A DNA stretch of 35,094 bases from Thermodesulfovibrionales bacterium. Lineage in GTDB: Bacteria > Nitrospirota > Thermodesulfovibrionia > Thermodesulfovibrionales > UBA9159. Positions 7,093-15,469 of the stretch are shown here, one piece after another. The number at the start of each line of letters is the position of its first letter. Within the stretch, counting starts at the first letter, position 1. The position numbers and the translations under genes are program-made. The DNA lies in contig DASRZP010000100.1 of the NCBI GenBank assembly GCA_035686305.1, positions 1 through 35,094 of the forward strand. The letters run 5' to 3'. The notes below the pieces were generated by a model. It was given only the letters and a program-made list of their open reading frames with translations. It was not told the DNA's origin and did no database searches.

Positions 7093-7914
7093 ATGGAAGA
7101 TATCATAAGTCTAAGAGAGATAAGCTACAGTTATTATGGCAAGATCCCCGCTGTCTGTGACATAAGCCTTGGCATCAAAGAGGGAGAGAGATTTGCCATT
7201 ATCGGAGCCAACGGGAGCGGCAAGTCTACTCTCCTGCAGATCATGAACGGACTGATACGGCAATCTGAGGGGAGTTATTTTTTCAGAGGGAATGAGATAA
7301 CACCGCAGACCTTAAGGGACAAGGGCTTTCTGCGGTTCTTTCGAGGGTGTGTCGGCTATGTGTTCCAGGACTCGGATGTTCAACTCTTCTGCCCCACCGT
7401 CCTCGATGAGCTCCTCTACGGCCCTCTTCAATTGGCGATTGATGAAAAGAAGGCATTGGAGAGGGCGTTTGAGATCATGCAGATGCTGAATATAGAGAGC
7501 CTGAAAGACAGACCTTCCTACATGCTCTCAGGAGGCGAGAAGAAGCGGGTCGCCATTGGTTCGGTGCTGACCATGAACCCGGAAGTCTTGCTCCTCGATG
7601 AGCCAACAAATGGCCTTGACCCCAGAACTCAGTGTTTCCTCGTCGAGCTGCTCCTTGCCCTCCATGAGGCGGGCAAGACGATCGTGGTCGCGACGCATGA
7701 CCTGTCCTTGGTTGATGAACTCCATGCGCGGGTTGCCGTCCTCTCGGAGGATCACCGAATCGTGGCAACAGGGAATGCCCACGATATCCTGAGGGACGAC
7801 CAGCTGCTCCTGAATGTGAATCTTATCCATGAGCATATCCATTTTCACGGGTCTTCTTCCCACAGCCACCTTCATTCTCACTATCTCTTCCACCGGCACC
7901 AGAATAGCGAATAA
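7093..7914 (+). CDS. cbiO: CbiO/NikO ATP-binding subunit with a His-rich tail
   Basis: The product is 273 residues from ATG 7093, which follows the GAGG at 7084-7087. ABC ATPase motifs in order: Walker A GANGSGKST (about 36-44), Q-loop YVFQDSDVQLF, signature LSGGEKKRVAIGS, Walker B EVLLLDEPTNGLD, and the switch His in VVATHDLSLV. DSDVQLF after the Q-loop is typical of CbiO/EcfA ATPases. It powers the NikM-NikN-NikQ complex from the cytoplasmic side. The last 28 residues contain ten histidines (EHIHFHG, SHSHLHSH, FHRH), an unusual tail that could hold or sense the imported metal. A convergent gene begins 30 bp downstream and I see no terminator between them. Confidence 0.93.
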   Translation: MEDIISLREISYSYYGKIPAVCDISLGIKEGERFAIIGANGSGKSTLLQIMNGLIRQSEGSYFFRGNEITPQTLRDKGFLRFFRGCVGYVFQDSDVQLFCPTVLDELLYGPLQLAIDEKKALERAFEIMQMLNIESLKDRPSYMLSGGEKKRVAIGSVLTMNPEVLLLDEPTNGLDPRTQCFLVELLLALHEAGKTIVVATHDLSLVDELHARVAVLSEDHRIVATGNAHDILRDDQLLLNVNLIHEHIHFHGSSSHSHLHSHYLFHRHQNSE

Positions 7915-7944
7915 TCCGTAACATCATCGCCTATTCACTCACGG

Positions 7945-9435
7945 TCAGCTGAAGAGCCTTCCCTGGTCTCTCCTCAGTTGAGCTATACACTCTTCGGGGA
8001 AAGAAAAGACATTCTTAAAAACCCTGTTCATGAGAAAGACCAACTGGCGGAATTTGTAAGCGTCATGGTGGGAGTCTCCCTTTTGTTCGGACATGCGCCA
8101 GCTCTCCTTGTCTGATATGCGAAGCTCTACCCCCAGCGTGTGCTGCTGGGTCTTCTTCCCGATGCGGTCTCTCTTCTCGTATATTGGTGTCCCCGGCACC
8201 ATGATTTCATTCGTATCGGCGGTACGGTGAATCGGCAGGGAAAAATTTATTTTACACTGGAACTTTTTGTGACCCGCTGAAGAATGCCGGTTCTTTGCAG
8301 CATTCACGCTCAGCGCCTCAAAGAATTCCCTCGCATTGACGAGCAACGCTTCTTCACCTGGCATGTCGTTGCTCCCCTCGCTTTGAGCAAGACTGATCAT
8401 GAGTCTCCGCACAGCCTCCCTCATGCTTTCCGGGTCATCGAAGAGTGTCTGCGTTATGGAATGTGAGGTGGTGTTTTCCTGGAGTATGACGCCCCGCTTC
8501 TGGAGGGCATGAAAGAGCTTGAGCGTGTCGTCCCTGCTCCTCAGGATGAAGGTGATCGCCAGGATATCCCTGATATCATAAGCCTCGCCTTCCAGGTCTT
8601 TCCCCAGTTTGGTGACCATACTTTCGGGGCTCTTCAACCTTGCCTTAATCTCCACAATGTCGACCTCGACGCCGTCGCCGCTATCGAAGCACAGACATCC
8701 CCTCTCCGTATCGAAGGTCATTGACTCTTTCAGTTTATGGAAGAACGTGGAGATTTTGACGAAGGCCCTCCTTGCGGACTCGCTTTCGGGGAGACGTCCC
8801 GGATTCTCCCAGTCGTAATGATAGAGGTCATGAAGGCTCATGTCCTCCATTTCGATGAAGGAGCCAAGCTGGGCATAATCGTCGATGTCCTGGCTGTCCT
8901 CTTCAATAGACTTGATCAGATGGGCCATCTTAAGGAGTGAGCAGGCTGCTTGTTGCCATGGGACGGGGACGTCCATGGTCTTCCTCCTATATCCACGAAA
9001 AACATGGGGATATTTTCTCGATGAGGCGAGGAGGAAGAGATGACGGGGGTCTTCATCGACGATCCGCCGGAACTCCCCACCCTTCAAGAGCGCTGCTACT
9101 TCTCCGATGACCTGGATGCAATGAAGGTAGAGGCCTTCGTTTTCGGAATGCAAGGCAGCGAGCCTTTCCAGCTGATTCTTAAAAAAGGGGAACATCGAAT
9201 CGAAGAAATAGCTGTAAACCCGCTCAATATACTTTTGCGCCCTTTCTCTCTCACTCGCAAGCAATTCGTCATGATGAACGTCAAACCCTCGGTTGGCCAT
9301 CATCTTTGACGCCTGGCACAGGGCTGCTTCATAATTCCAGGCGCGCAATAACAAAAAGGGGGTCATCTCGGCCCTGTCAAGGATAGAACCGAAAATTTCG
9401 TGATAGAGTTCCTGGTCTGATGATGTGTCATCCAT
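7945..9435 (-). CDS. uncharacterised protein with a diverged RelA/SpoT-like nucleotidyltransferase region
   Basis: The product is 496 residues with ATG at 9433-9435 and an in-frame stop just upstream. I do not recognise the N-terminal 230 or so residues, which look helical. From about residue 265, ARLKSPESMVTKL and DIRDILAITFIL resemble the RxKxxxS and DxxGxR regions of RelA/SpoT synthetases. Near the C-terminus, LGVELRIS and, about 20 residues on, HHDAYKFRQ resemble the VEIQIRT...H..YK end of that fold. The guanine-stacking GYxSxH motif is not present as such; GHKKFQCK stands in the right place with His for Tyr. It may therefore be a non-synthesising homologue or use another nucleotide. It is alone on the minus strand, convergent with the nickel module. 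Assignment is by motif reading only. Confidence 0.55.
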   Translation of the reverse strand: MDDTSSDQELYHEIFGSILDRAEMTPFLLLRAWNYEAALCQASKMMANRGFDVHHDELLASERERAQKYIERVYSYFFDSMFPFFKNQLERLAALHSENEGLYLHCIQVIGEVAALLKGGEFRRIVDEDPRHLFLLASSRKYPHVFRGYRRKTMDVPVPWQQAACSLLKMAHLIKSIEEDSQDIDDYAQLGSFIEMEDMSLHDLYHYDWENPGRLPESESARRAFVKISTFFHKLKESMTFDTERGCLCFDSGDGVEVDIVEIKARLKSPESMVTKLGKDLEGEAYDIRDILAITFILRSRDDTLKLFHALQKRGVILQENTTSHSITQTLFDDPESMREAVRRLMISLAQSEGSNDMPGEEALLVNAREFFEALSVNAAKNRHSSAGHKKFQCKINFSLPIHRTADTNEIMVPGTPIYEKRDRIGKKTQQHTLGVELRISDKESWRMSEQKGDSHHDAYKFRQLVFLMNRVFKNVFSFPEECIAQLRRDQGRLFS

Positions 9436-9704
9436 CGATGATTCTCAGACATGTGCCATGACCGCCTCGTGACAATCCGGCAATCCTGTCCTTAACGAGA
9501 ATTACTCTATAGCTTATCACAGATGCATCGACTCTGCTTCTCTGACCAGGGTCTTTATGATTTCCGGACAGGCATCCTGCCTGTCGGCACGCCTCACCCT
9601 CCTCGTGAGGCTCCCTGTGGCGCTAAACCCTTTCATCGACCGTTCTCCTGCCTTACAAGGGTGCCCCTCCTTCATGGATGGTAAATCATGGTACCATGGG
9701 TTCA
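9436..9704. other. divergent intergenic region with repeats
   Basis: This stretch separates the minus-strand RelA/SpoT-like gene from the binding-protein gene. It holds two adjacent hairpins (9567-9611), a 12-bp palindrome CATGGTACCATG (9687-9698) directly upstream of the -35 element, and no believable coding sequence. I could not find a convincing minus-strand promoter. Confidence 0.4.
9567..9611. repeat. two tandem hairpins of a dispersed-repeat type
   Basis: GACAGGCA (9567-9574) pairs with TGCCTGTC (9578-9585) around a 3-nt loop, and GCCTCAC (9591-9597) pairs with GTGAGGC (9605-9611) around a 7-nt loop. On the minus strand the first hairpin translates as DRQDACP, a string familiar from spurious ORFs over common intergenic repeats. 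A repetitive extragenic element is the likely explanation. Confidence 0.5.
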
Positions 9705-9733
9705 TTGAATTCTTTCGTTAGTGTATCTATAAT
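9705..9733 (+). promoter_or_regulatory. sigma70-type promoter of the binding-protein/kinase operon
   Basis: TTGAAT (9705-9710), a 17-nt spacer and a perfect TATAAT (9728-9733) make one of the best promoters in the window. The expected start of transcription, 6-7 nt past the -10, falls at 9739-9740, on the GTG that begins the next gene. A 12-bp palindrome (9687-9698) abuts the -35 and could be an operator. Confidence 0.6.
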
Positions 9734-9738
9734 AGAGA

Positions 9739-10575
9739 GTGCGGATATCCAAGAAATATCGATACAAAACCATTCTCTTGTCGGTTTTTCTCCTGTCCCT
9801 CTTGCCGAACATCGCAGCTTCTGCAGGTTCACTCACCGGTACCGGATGCTCTGTGAGCGTTCCCGGATATCTCTCTGATCTTGCCCTGGAGTATGAAAGA
9901 GAGACGGGCGTCAAGATCTTCGTTCTCGGCGGCGGCAGCGTGCGGGGTCTTGCCGACTTGCATGAGGGAAGGGTCGATTTCGCTGCGTCGTGCCAGTCAA
10001 AGTCTGCCGAGGATCCCGAGGACTTTGAATATATTCTCGCATCCTGGGATGCCCTAGTCTTCATCGTTCACAAATCGAACCAGGTGAGCTCGATATCACC
10101 GGCGCAGGTGAGAGACATCTATGAAGGCAGGATAGACAATTGGAAACGCCTTGGTGGTCCTGATCGGAGACTCATATCCATCATCTCGACCCCCAACGGC
10201 ATGGGCGGCATTGGGGAAGCGCTCAGCAAGATGGTCCTGAACGGGAAGAGGCCGCTGCAGCAGAAGAATTCCTCTCTCCAGGCTTCTTCCGCTGCCATTT
10301 GGGAGCAGTTGGTCGAAGAGATGCCCGAGGGATTTGCGAGCACGGGTTTCGGCAGTGCGAGGAAGCGTAATGTGAAGATGCTGAAGGTGAACGGTGTCCT
10401 CCCTACGAAGGACAATATCATATCAGGTAAATATCCCTTCAGAAGGCCCCTTTACATCGTAATCAGAAAAGACGCTAAGCCCGAAGTCAGAAAATTCGCA
10501 GCATTTGTCACAAGCAGGAAAGGCCAGGCACTGATATCCTCGTACGGCATGCCGTCGCTGAATGATCTGAAGTGA
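9739..10575 (+). CDS. PstS-like periplasmic substrate-binding protein
   Basis: The product is 278 residues starting at GTG 9739; an in-frame stop at 9733-9735 excludes an earlier start. A signal peptide (about 1-28, ending NIAASAG) is followed by a PstS-type PBP-like domain: an initial TGTG turn, LGGGSVRGLADL near residue 57, and GRVDFAAS, the stretch that in phosphate-binding relatives lines the anion site. SPAQVRDIYEGRIDNWKRLGG is highly typical of this family. It probably binds an oxyanion or other small ligand in the periplasm. No permease or ATPase gene is nearby; instead the stop codon overlaps the GTG of a hybrid histidine kinase. A role as the ligand-binding partner of that sensor is therefore likely. 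The ligand is not known. Confidence 0.82.
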   Translation: MRISKKYRYKTILLSVFLLSLLPNIAASAGSLTGTGCSVSVPGYLSDLALEYERETGVKIFVLGGGSVRGLADLHEGRVDFAASCQSKSAEDPEDFEYILASWDALVFIVHKSNQVSSISPAQVRDIYEGRIDNWKRLGGPDRRLISIISTPNGMGGIGEALSKMVLNGKRPLQQKNSSLQASSAAIWEQLVEEMPEGFASTGFGSARKRNVKMLKVNGVLPTKDNIISGKYPFRRPLYIVIRKDAKPEVRKFAAFVTSRKGQALISSYGMPSLNDLK

Positions 10576-13220
10576 GACTCTCCGTAACAACAAAAGTGAC
10601 CGCCCTCGTTGCTGTTGCAGTCATTTCCATGAGCTCCGTAAGCACCTATCTCTACATATCGGCACAGAAAAGGGGCATCGAGAGGGAAGTCACGGCAAGG
10701 GGAATTGCTTTGTCAGAGGCCCTTTCGAGGTCAGTGAGTGAGGGGCTCGCAGAGGAAAATCTGAACCTCATAAGACAGGTTGAAGATATTGTCCATACAA
10801 AAGACGTAATTCTTACCCAGGTATTCTCGAGTTTATGGCTTGACGTAGCCTCTGTTCCTTTTGATCAACTGAACGTTCCCCCGGACCCCGCTGCTGTTGA
10901 GTATTTCAAAGCCCGCAAGGGAGGGCACAGCCCTTTTTCCAAGAGTGTGGGTTCCTCGATTGATATCTATAAGCCCGTATTTTTGGAGTCCCATGATACC
11001 GGGATTCCCGATCTTCTTATCGGCTACGTGCGGTTGAAGATCTCGACCAGGGAGATCAAGGAAACCATTGAAAAAGCGGTTGTGATGAACATGTTCGTTG
11101 CGGCCTTATTGACGGTTCTTGCGATTGTCGTCCTGAATTCGATTATCGGGAAATATGTCCTCGGACCTGTCCTGAACCTCCATAAGTCGATTTCGAAGCA
11201 TAAAGGGGGTGAGTTTCCGGAAATGGTCCCGGTAGGTACGAGGGACGAAATAGGCGAGCTTTCTTCGGAATTTAACGAAATGAGCCGGGTCCTCAGGGAA
11301 CGGGAGGAGCGGCTCAGTGAAGAAAAAGAACGTCTTGCGGTGACCCTCGGCAGTATCGGTGACGGCGTGATCGTCACCGATGGTGAAGGCATCATCACCC
11401 TCATGAATACCATGGCAGAACGCTTTACGGGATGGTCTTCGCAAGAGGCGATCGGCAGAAGGCTGTCGGAGGTTCTTTCCATTGTCGACAAGAGCAGCCG
11501 GGAACGGTGTGACGATCCCGTGAACAAAATCAAAGAACGGGGACTCATCACAGGACCTTCGAAAAATTCCGTTCTCATCAGAAAGGACGGATCCGAGATC
11601 ATCATCGAGGAAAGCGGCGCTCCTATCAGGGACAGGGACGGAGAAATTGCGGGGACGGTTCTCGTGCTCCGCGATGTGACCGAGCGCAAGATGGCCGAGG
11701 ATGCCCTCTATGCGTCAGAGAAGAAATTCAGGGACTTGCTCGAGACGATACACCTCGCGGCCGTGATCCTTGATTGCGATGGCATTATAATCTTCTGCAA
11801 TGACTACCTCTTTCGTCTCACCGGCTGGTCAACGGATGAAGTGCTCACCAAGAACTGGTTTGACCTCTTTTTCCCTGAAGACGTGAGAGAATCTGAGAAA
11901 ACAGTCTTCAGGGCGAACATTGAGCAAGGCGCCATGCTGCACCATGAGAACCAGATCCTCACGCGCGACGGCGCCTTCTTGCATATGGTTTGGGACGTTG
12001 CTGTTTTGTATGGCTCTGCGGGCAGGGCGACAGGGATTGCAGGCATCGGCATTGACGTTACGGAGCAGCGTAAGCTTGAGGAACAGCTGAGGCAGGCGCA
12101 GAAGATGGAGGCGATCGGCCACCTCGCCGGAGGGGTGGCACATGATTTCAACAATATCCTCACGGCCATCATCGGTTATGGGAGCCTCCTCCTCAACAAA
12201 ATACCCGCGGATAACCCTTCCCGTGCCTATGTTGATCACATTCTCGCCGCATCTGAGAGGGCCGCCAATCTCACACAGAGTCTCCTTGCCTTCAGCAGGA
12301 AGCAGATCTTGAACCCGAAGCCCGTCAATGTGAACGACATCGTATTGGGCATGAAGAAGATATTAGAGAGGGTCATTGGCGAAGATATCGAGATTAAGGT
12401 CGGAACGGCGGATTACAACTTAATCGTAAAGGCCGATAAGAGCCAGATAGAGCAGGTGCTCATGAACCTTGCTACCAATGCGCGGGATGCAATGCCCCTG
12501 GGCGGAATCTTGACGCTCACTACCGAAGAAGTCGAGATAGACAACCGGTTTATTCAGATGCATCAGTACGGTGAGGCCGGCAGGTACGCCGTTATTTCGG
12601 TCGCCGATAACGGTGTGGGCATGGACGAAAAGACAAGGGGGAGCATCTTTGAACCCTTTTTCACGACGAAGGAGGTCGGTAAGGGAACCGGCCTGGGATT
12701 GGCGATGGTCTATGGGACGGTGAAGCAGCATAACGGTTTCATCAATGTTTACAGCGAACCTGGCGAGGGGACGAGATTTAACATATATTTGCCGCTGGCA
12801 GAGTCCGATCCGCAGATCGCAGGAAAGAAGGCATCAACTCCACTCTCCCTAGGTGACGAGACGATCCTTTTGGTCGAAGATGATGAAGCCGTCAGAAGGG
12901 TGACAAAGACCATGCTTGAGGAATCAGGGTACACCGTACTCGAGGCCGTTGACGGAGAAGAGGCTGTGAGACTCTTCGGGGAAAGAAAGGATGCCGTGCA
13001 GCTTGTTATTTCCGATATTATCATGCCGAGACAGAGCGGGAAGGATCTGCAGAAGGAATTGAAAAAGATTGATTCCGGGGTAAAAGTGCTCTTTATCAGC
13101 GGCTATGCTGCGGATATCCTTACGCAAAAGGGGATTGCTGACGAAGGAGTGTACTTTTTGTCGAAACCGTTGGTACCTCATATCCTTTCGAGAAAGGTGC
13201 GGGCGGTTCTCGATGCGTGA
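10572..13220 (+). CDS. hybrid sensor histidine kinase (HAMP-PAS-PAS-HisKA-HATPase-REC)
   Basis: The product is 882 residues, GTG start overlapping the upstream TGA (GTGA). Order of parts: membrane helix (about 8-28), periplasmic sensor (30-170), second helix (172-192), HAMP (193-245), PAS (255-370), PAS (385-500), HisKA with phospho-accepting His524 in GVAHDFNN, HATPase with N-box NLATNARDA (632-640), DNGVGM (679-684), FEPFFTT (693-699) and GTGLGL (705-710), then a receiver (765-882) with acidic D770/D771, phospho-acceptor D815 in SDIIMP, S843 and K865. All catalytic residues are present. The co-translated PstS-like protein probably supplies the signal. No separate response regulator or DNA-binding output lies nearby, so the final output is unknown. 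Confidence 0.93.
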   Translation: MRLSVTTKVTALVAVAVISMSSVSTYLYISAQKRGIEREVTARGIALSEALSRSVSEGLAEENLNLIRQVEDIVHTKDVILTQVFSSLWLDVASVPFDQLNVPPDPAAVEYFKARKGGHSPFSKSVGSSIDIYKPVFLESHDTGIPDLLIGYVRLKISTREIKETIEKAVVMNMFVAALLTVLAIVVLNSIIGKYVLGPVLNLHKSISKHKGGEFPEMVPVGTRDEIGELSSEFNEMSRVLREREERLSEEKERLAVTLGSIGDGVIVTDGEGIITLMNTMAERFTGWSSQEAIGRRLSEVLSIVDKSSRERCDDPVNKIKERGLITGPSKNSVLIRKDGSEIIIEESGAPIRDRDGEIAGTVLVLRDVTERKMAEDALYASEKKFRDLLETIHLAAVILDCDGIIIFCNDYLFRLTGWSTDEVLTKNWFDLFFPEDVRESEKTVFRANIEQGAMLHHENQILTRDGAFLHMVWDVAVLYGSAGRATGIAGIGIDVTEQRKLEEQLRQAQKMEAIGHLAGGVAHDFNNILTAIIGYGSLLLNKIPADNPSRAYVDHILAASERAANLTQSLLAFSRKQILNPKPVNVNDIVLGMKKILERVIGEDIEIKVGTADYNLIVKADKSQIEQVLMNLATNARDAMPLGGILTLTTEEVEIDNRFIQMHQYGEAGRYAVISVADNGVGMDEKTRGSIFEPFFTTKEVGKGTGLGLAMVYGTVKQHNGFINVYSEPGEGTRFNIYLPLAESDPQIAGKKASTPLSLGDETILLVEDDEAVRRVTKTMLEESGYTVLEAVDGEEAVRLFGERKDAVQLVISDIIMPRQSGKDLQKELKKIDSGVKVLFISGYAADILTQKGIADEGVYFLSKPLVPHILSRKVRAVLDA

Positions 13221-13520
13221 TATCAGAGGCGCGTTCTCTTCCAATGGTGGTTCATGAAATGGTGCACCCTGAAAGACGCCTCATTGAGATGAATGGCTCA
13301 TCCTGAGAAATTGGCAGGGTACCGTTCTCTGTGGTACAATGGTACCTCGGAGCGGTCAGGTATGTGCTTTATTCCCGCTCCTTTCTTCCGGGAGAAGACG
13401 GGAAGCGCGTCCTCTTGCGTTTTCCCGAGGAGCCTCTCGCTCAGAAAGATAACGAGATTTTTTGTTCCTTTTTCGGTCAGGAGAAACAGCAAAAACTATC
13501 TCAAAAAAGGGAGGAACTCA
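13221..13520. promoter_or_regulatory. intergenic region with a predicted promoter for the acyl-CoA synthetase gene
   Basis: TTGGCA (13311-13316), 18 nt and TACAAT (13335-13340) form a plausible sigma70 promoter, leaving a leader of about 175 nt before the ATG at 13521. GGTACC occurs just before and just after the -10 (13319-13324, 13341-13346). The reading frame of the synthetase is open through this region, but its translation does not resemble the family. No terminator was found after the kinase gene. Confidence 0.4.
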
Positions 13521-15416
13521 ATGGGGAGGTATGAAGAGCTTTTCACGAGGAGCGTCCGGGATCCAGGAGCATTTTGGGGAGCGGCAGCAGAGGCCATCGA
13601 CTGGTATAAGAAGTGGGACAACGTCCTTGATGACTCAAAGAGACCCTTTTACCGGTGGTTTACGGGCGGAGAGCTGAATACCTGCTACAATGCCCTTGAC
13701 CGTCATGTCGAGAGGGGAAGGGCGGATCAGACCGCTCTCATCTACGACAGTCCTGTAACAGGACAGATTCAGAAATTCACCTATCGCGAACTGCTCGATC
13801 GGGTTTCCCGTTTTGCCGGGTCCCTTGCGGATCTGGGCGTCACTAAGGGAGACACAGTCATTATTTATATGCCAATGGTCCCCGAGGCGGCTGTTGCCAT
13901 GCTCGCATGCGCACGCCTCGGAGCTGTGCACTCGGTCGTCTTCGGTGGGTTTGCTCCCCATGAGCTCGCCATACGCATTGACGACGCGAAACCGAAGATC
14001 ATCATCTCTGCTTCCTGCGGCATCGAGGTGAAACGAGTCATAGAATACAAGCCCATGCTCGACAAGGCGATCGAGCTTGCCAATCACAAACGAGAGAAGT
14101 GTATCATCTTGCAGAGACCGCAGGCAAAGGCCGGGCTTGCCGCCGGAAAAGATTTGGACTGGGACGATCTCATGGCAAAGGCCAAACCGGCTGCCTGCGT
14201 GCCTGTCAAGGCCACCGATCCCCTCTATATCCTTTATACATCGGGAACAACGGGTGTTCCGAAGGGCATCGTCCGCGATAATGGCGGCCATGCCGTCGCG
14301 CTGCGGTGGAGTCTCGAACATATCTATGATACAAAGCCCGGCGAGGTCTACTGGGCGGCGTCTGATGTCGGTTGGGTCGTTGGTCATTCCTACATTGTGT
14401 ACGGTCCTCTCATGACCGGCTGCACGACAGTGCTCTACGAAGGGAAACCTGTCGGGACACCCGATCCTGGAGCATTCTGGAGGGTGATTTCCGAGCATGG
14501 CGTGAAGACACTCTTTACAGCTCCCACAGCCTTTCGCGCGATAAAGAGAGACGACCCCCAGGGAGAGTACGTAAAGAAGTACGATCTCTCCTATTTCCGC
14601 TATCTCTTTCTTGCCGGAGAACGGCTTGACCCCGACACCTATCACTGGGCTCATAATCTGCTGAAAAAGCCCGTCATAGACCACTGGTGGCAGACCGAGA
14701 CGGGATGGCCTATCACGGCAAACTGCATGGGCATAGAGCCCTTCCCTATCAAGCCCGGCTCCTCGACAAAGCCCGTTCCCGGATTCGATGTCAAGATCGT
14801 CAACAGCGAAGGCAAGGAGCTGGGACCGGACACGGAAGGCATTGTGGCTATTAAACTGCCTCTTCCCCCCGGAACCCTACCGACACTCTGGCAGGCGGAT
14901 CAGAGGTTTCTACAGTCCTATTTAAGTATGTTCCCGAAATACTATTTCACTGGTGACGGAGGCTTTGTGGACGATGACGGGTATATCTTCATCATGGGGC
15001 GCGTGGACGATGTGATCAATGTGGCAGGTCACCGGCTCTCGACAGGAGAGATGGAGGAGATCATCGCCACCCATCCCGACGTTGCAGAGTGTGCGGTCAT
15101 CGGCGCCCGTGATTCCCTGAAAGGTCAGGTCCCTATTGGCCTTGTTGTTATAAAGGCCGGCGTAAACCGGAACAGGGAGGAGATCAAGAATGAACTTGTT
15201 CAGTTGATCCGGGAGGAGATCGGGGCCATCGCCTCCTTCAAAGAGGCTGCTGTTGTCGCCAGATTGCCGAAAACGCGTTCCGGCAAGATATTGAGGGGTA
15301 CAATGAGAAAGATCGCCGACGGTGAAGATTATAAGGTCCCCTCGACGATCGATGATCCTGCGATTCTCGGAGAGATAGAAGAGGCACTGAAGCAGATGGG
15401 GTATGGAAGAAGATAG
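13521..15416 (+). CDS. prpE: propionyl-CoA (acyl-CoA) synthetase, PrpE-like
   Basis: Length is 631 residues from ATG 13521, which has AAAGGGAGG (13506-13514) upstream; the frame extends further 5' but without family similarity. It belongs to the ANL adenylate-forming enzymes: acid + ATP + CoA to acyl-CoA + AMP + PPi, in the cytoplasm. Motifs are the phosphate loop YTSGTTGVPKGI (about 239-250), WWQTETGWP, FTGDGG, GRVDDVINVAGHRLS, and the C-terminal PKTRSGKILRG with the catalytic Lys near residue 588, which is also the usual acetylation site. LPLPPGTLPTLW is typical of PrpE-type enzymes rather than classical acetyl-CoA synthetase. Substrate could be propionate or acetate. It stands alone with its own promoter. 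Confidence 0.88.
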   Translation: MGRYEELFTRSVRDPGAFWGAAAEAIDWYKKWDNVLDDSKRPFYRWFTGGELNTCYNALDRHVERGRADQTALIYDSPVTGQIQKFTYRELLDRVSRFAGSLADLGVTKGDTVIIYMPMVPEAAVAMLACARLGAVHSVVFGGFAPHELAIRIDDAKPKIIISASCGIEVKRVIEYKPMLDKAIELANHKREKCIILQRPQAKAGLAAGKDLDWDDLMAKAKPAACVPVKATDPLYILYTSGTTGVPKGIVRDNGGHAVALRWSLEHIYDTKPGEVYWAASDVGWVVGHSYIVYGPLMTGCTTVLYEGKPVGTPDPGAFWRVISEHGVKTLFTAPTAFRAIKRDDPQGEYVKKYDLSYFRYLFLAGERLDPDTYHWAHNLLKKPVIDHWWQTETGWPITANCMGIEPFPIKPGSSTKPVPGFDVKIVNSEGKELGPDTEGIVAIKLPLPPGTLPTLWQADQRFLQSYLSMFPKYYFTGDGGFVDDDGYIFIMGRVDDVINVAGHRLSTGEMEEIIATHPDVAECAVIGARDSLKGQVPIGLVVIKAGVNRNREEIKNELVQLIREEIGAIASFKEAAVVARLPKTRSGKILRGTMRKIADGEDYKVPSTIDDPAILGEIEEALKQMGYGRR

Positions 15417-15469
15417 GGCAGATCTCCGGCCATAACGCGGGAGTTCTTTTCATCAAACTATAGGGCATC

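Noticed and set aside
9517-9705. 62-codon minus-strand ORF
   Set aside because: It covers the tandem hairpins; its translation contains RQDACP, a known artefact of intergenic repeats, and its composition is not protein-like elsewhere.
11024-11689. 221-codon minus-strand ORF with Ser/Arg/Thr-rich translation
   Set aside because: It is antisense to the HAMP and PAS region of the kinase; the biased composition is typical of shadow frames.
13293-13520. N-terminal extension of the acyl-CoA synthetase frame
   Set aside because: The 76 added codons do not resemble the family, cross a predicted promoter, and a strong ribosome binding site precedes ATG 13521.
13635-14684. 349-codon minus-strand ORF
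   Set aside because: It lies fully within the acyl-CoA synthetase gene on the opposite strand and shows no family motif.
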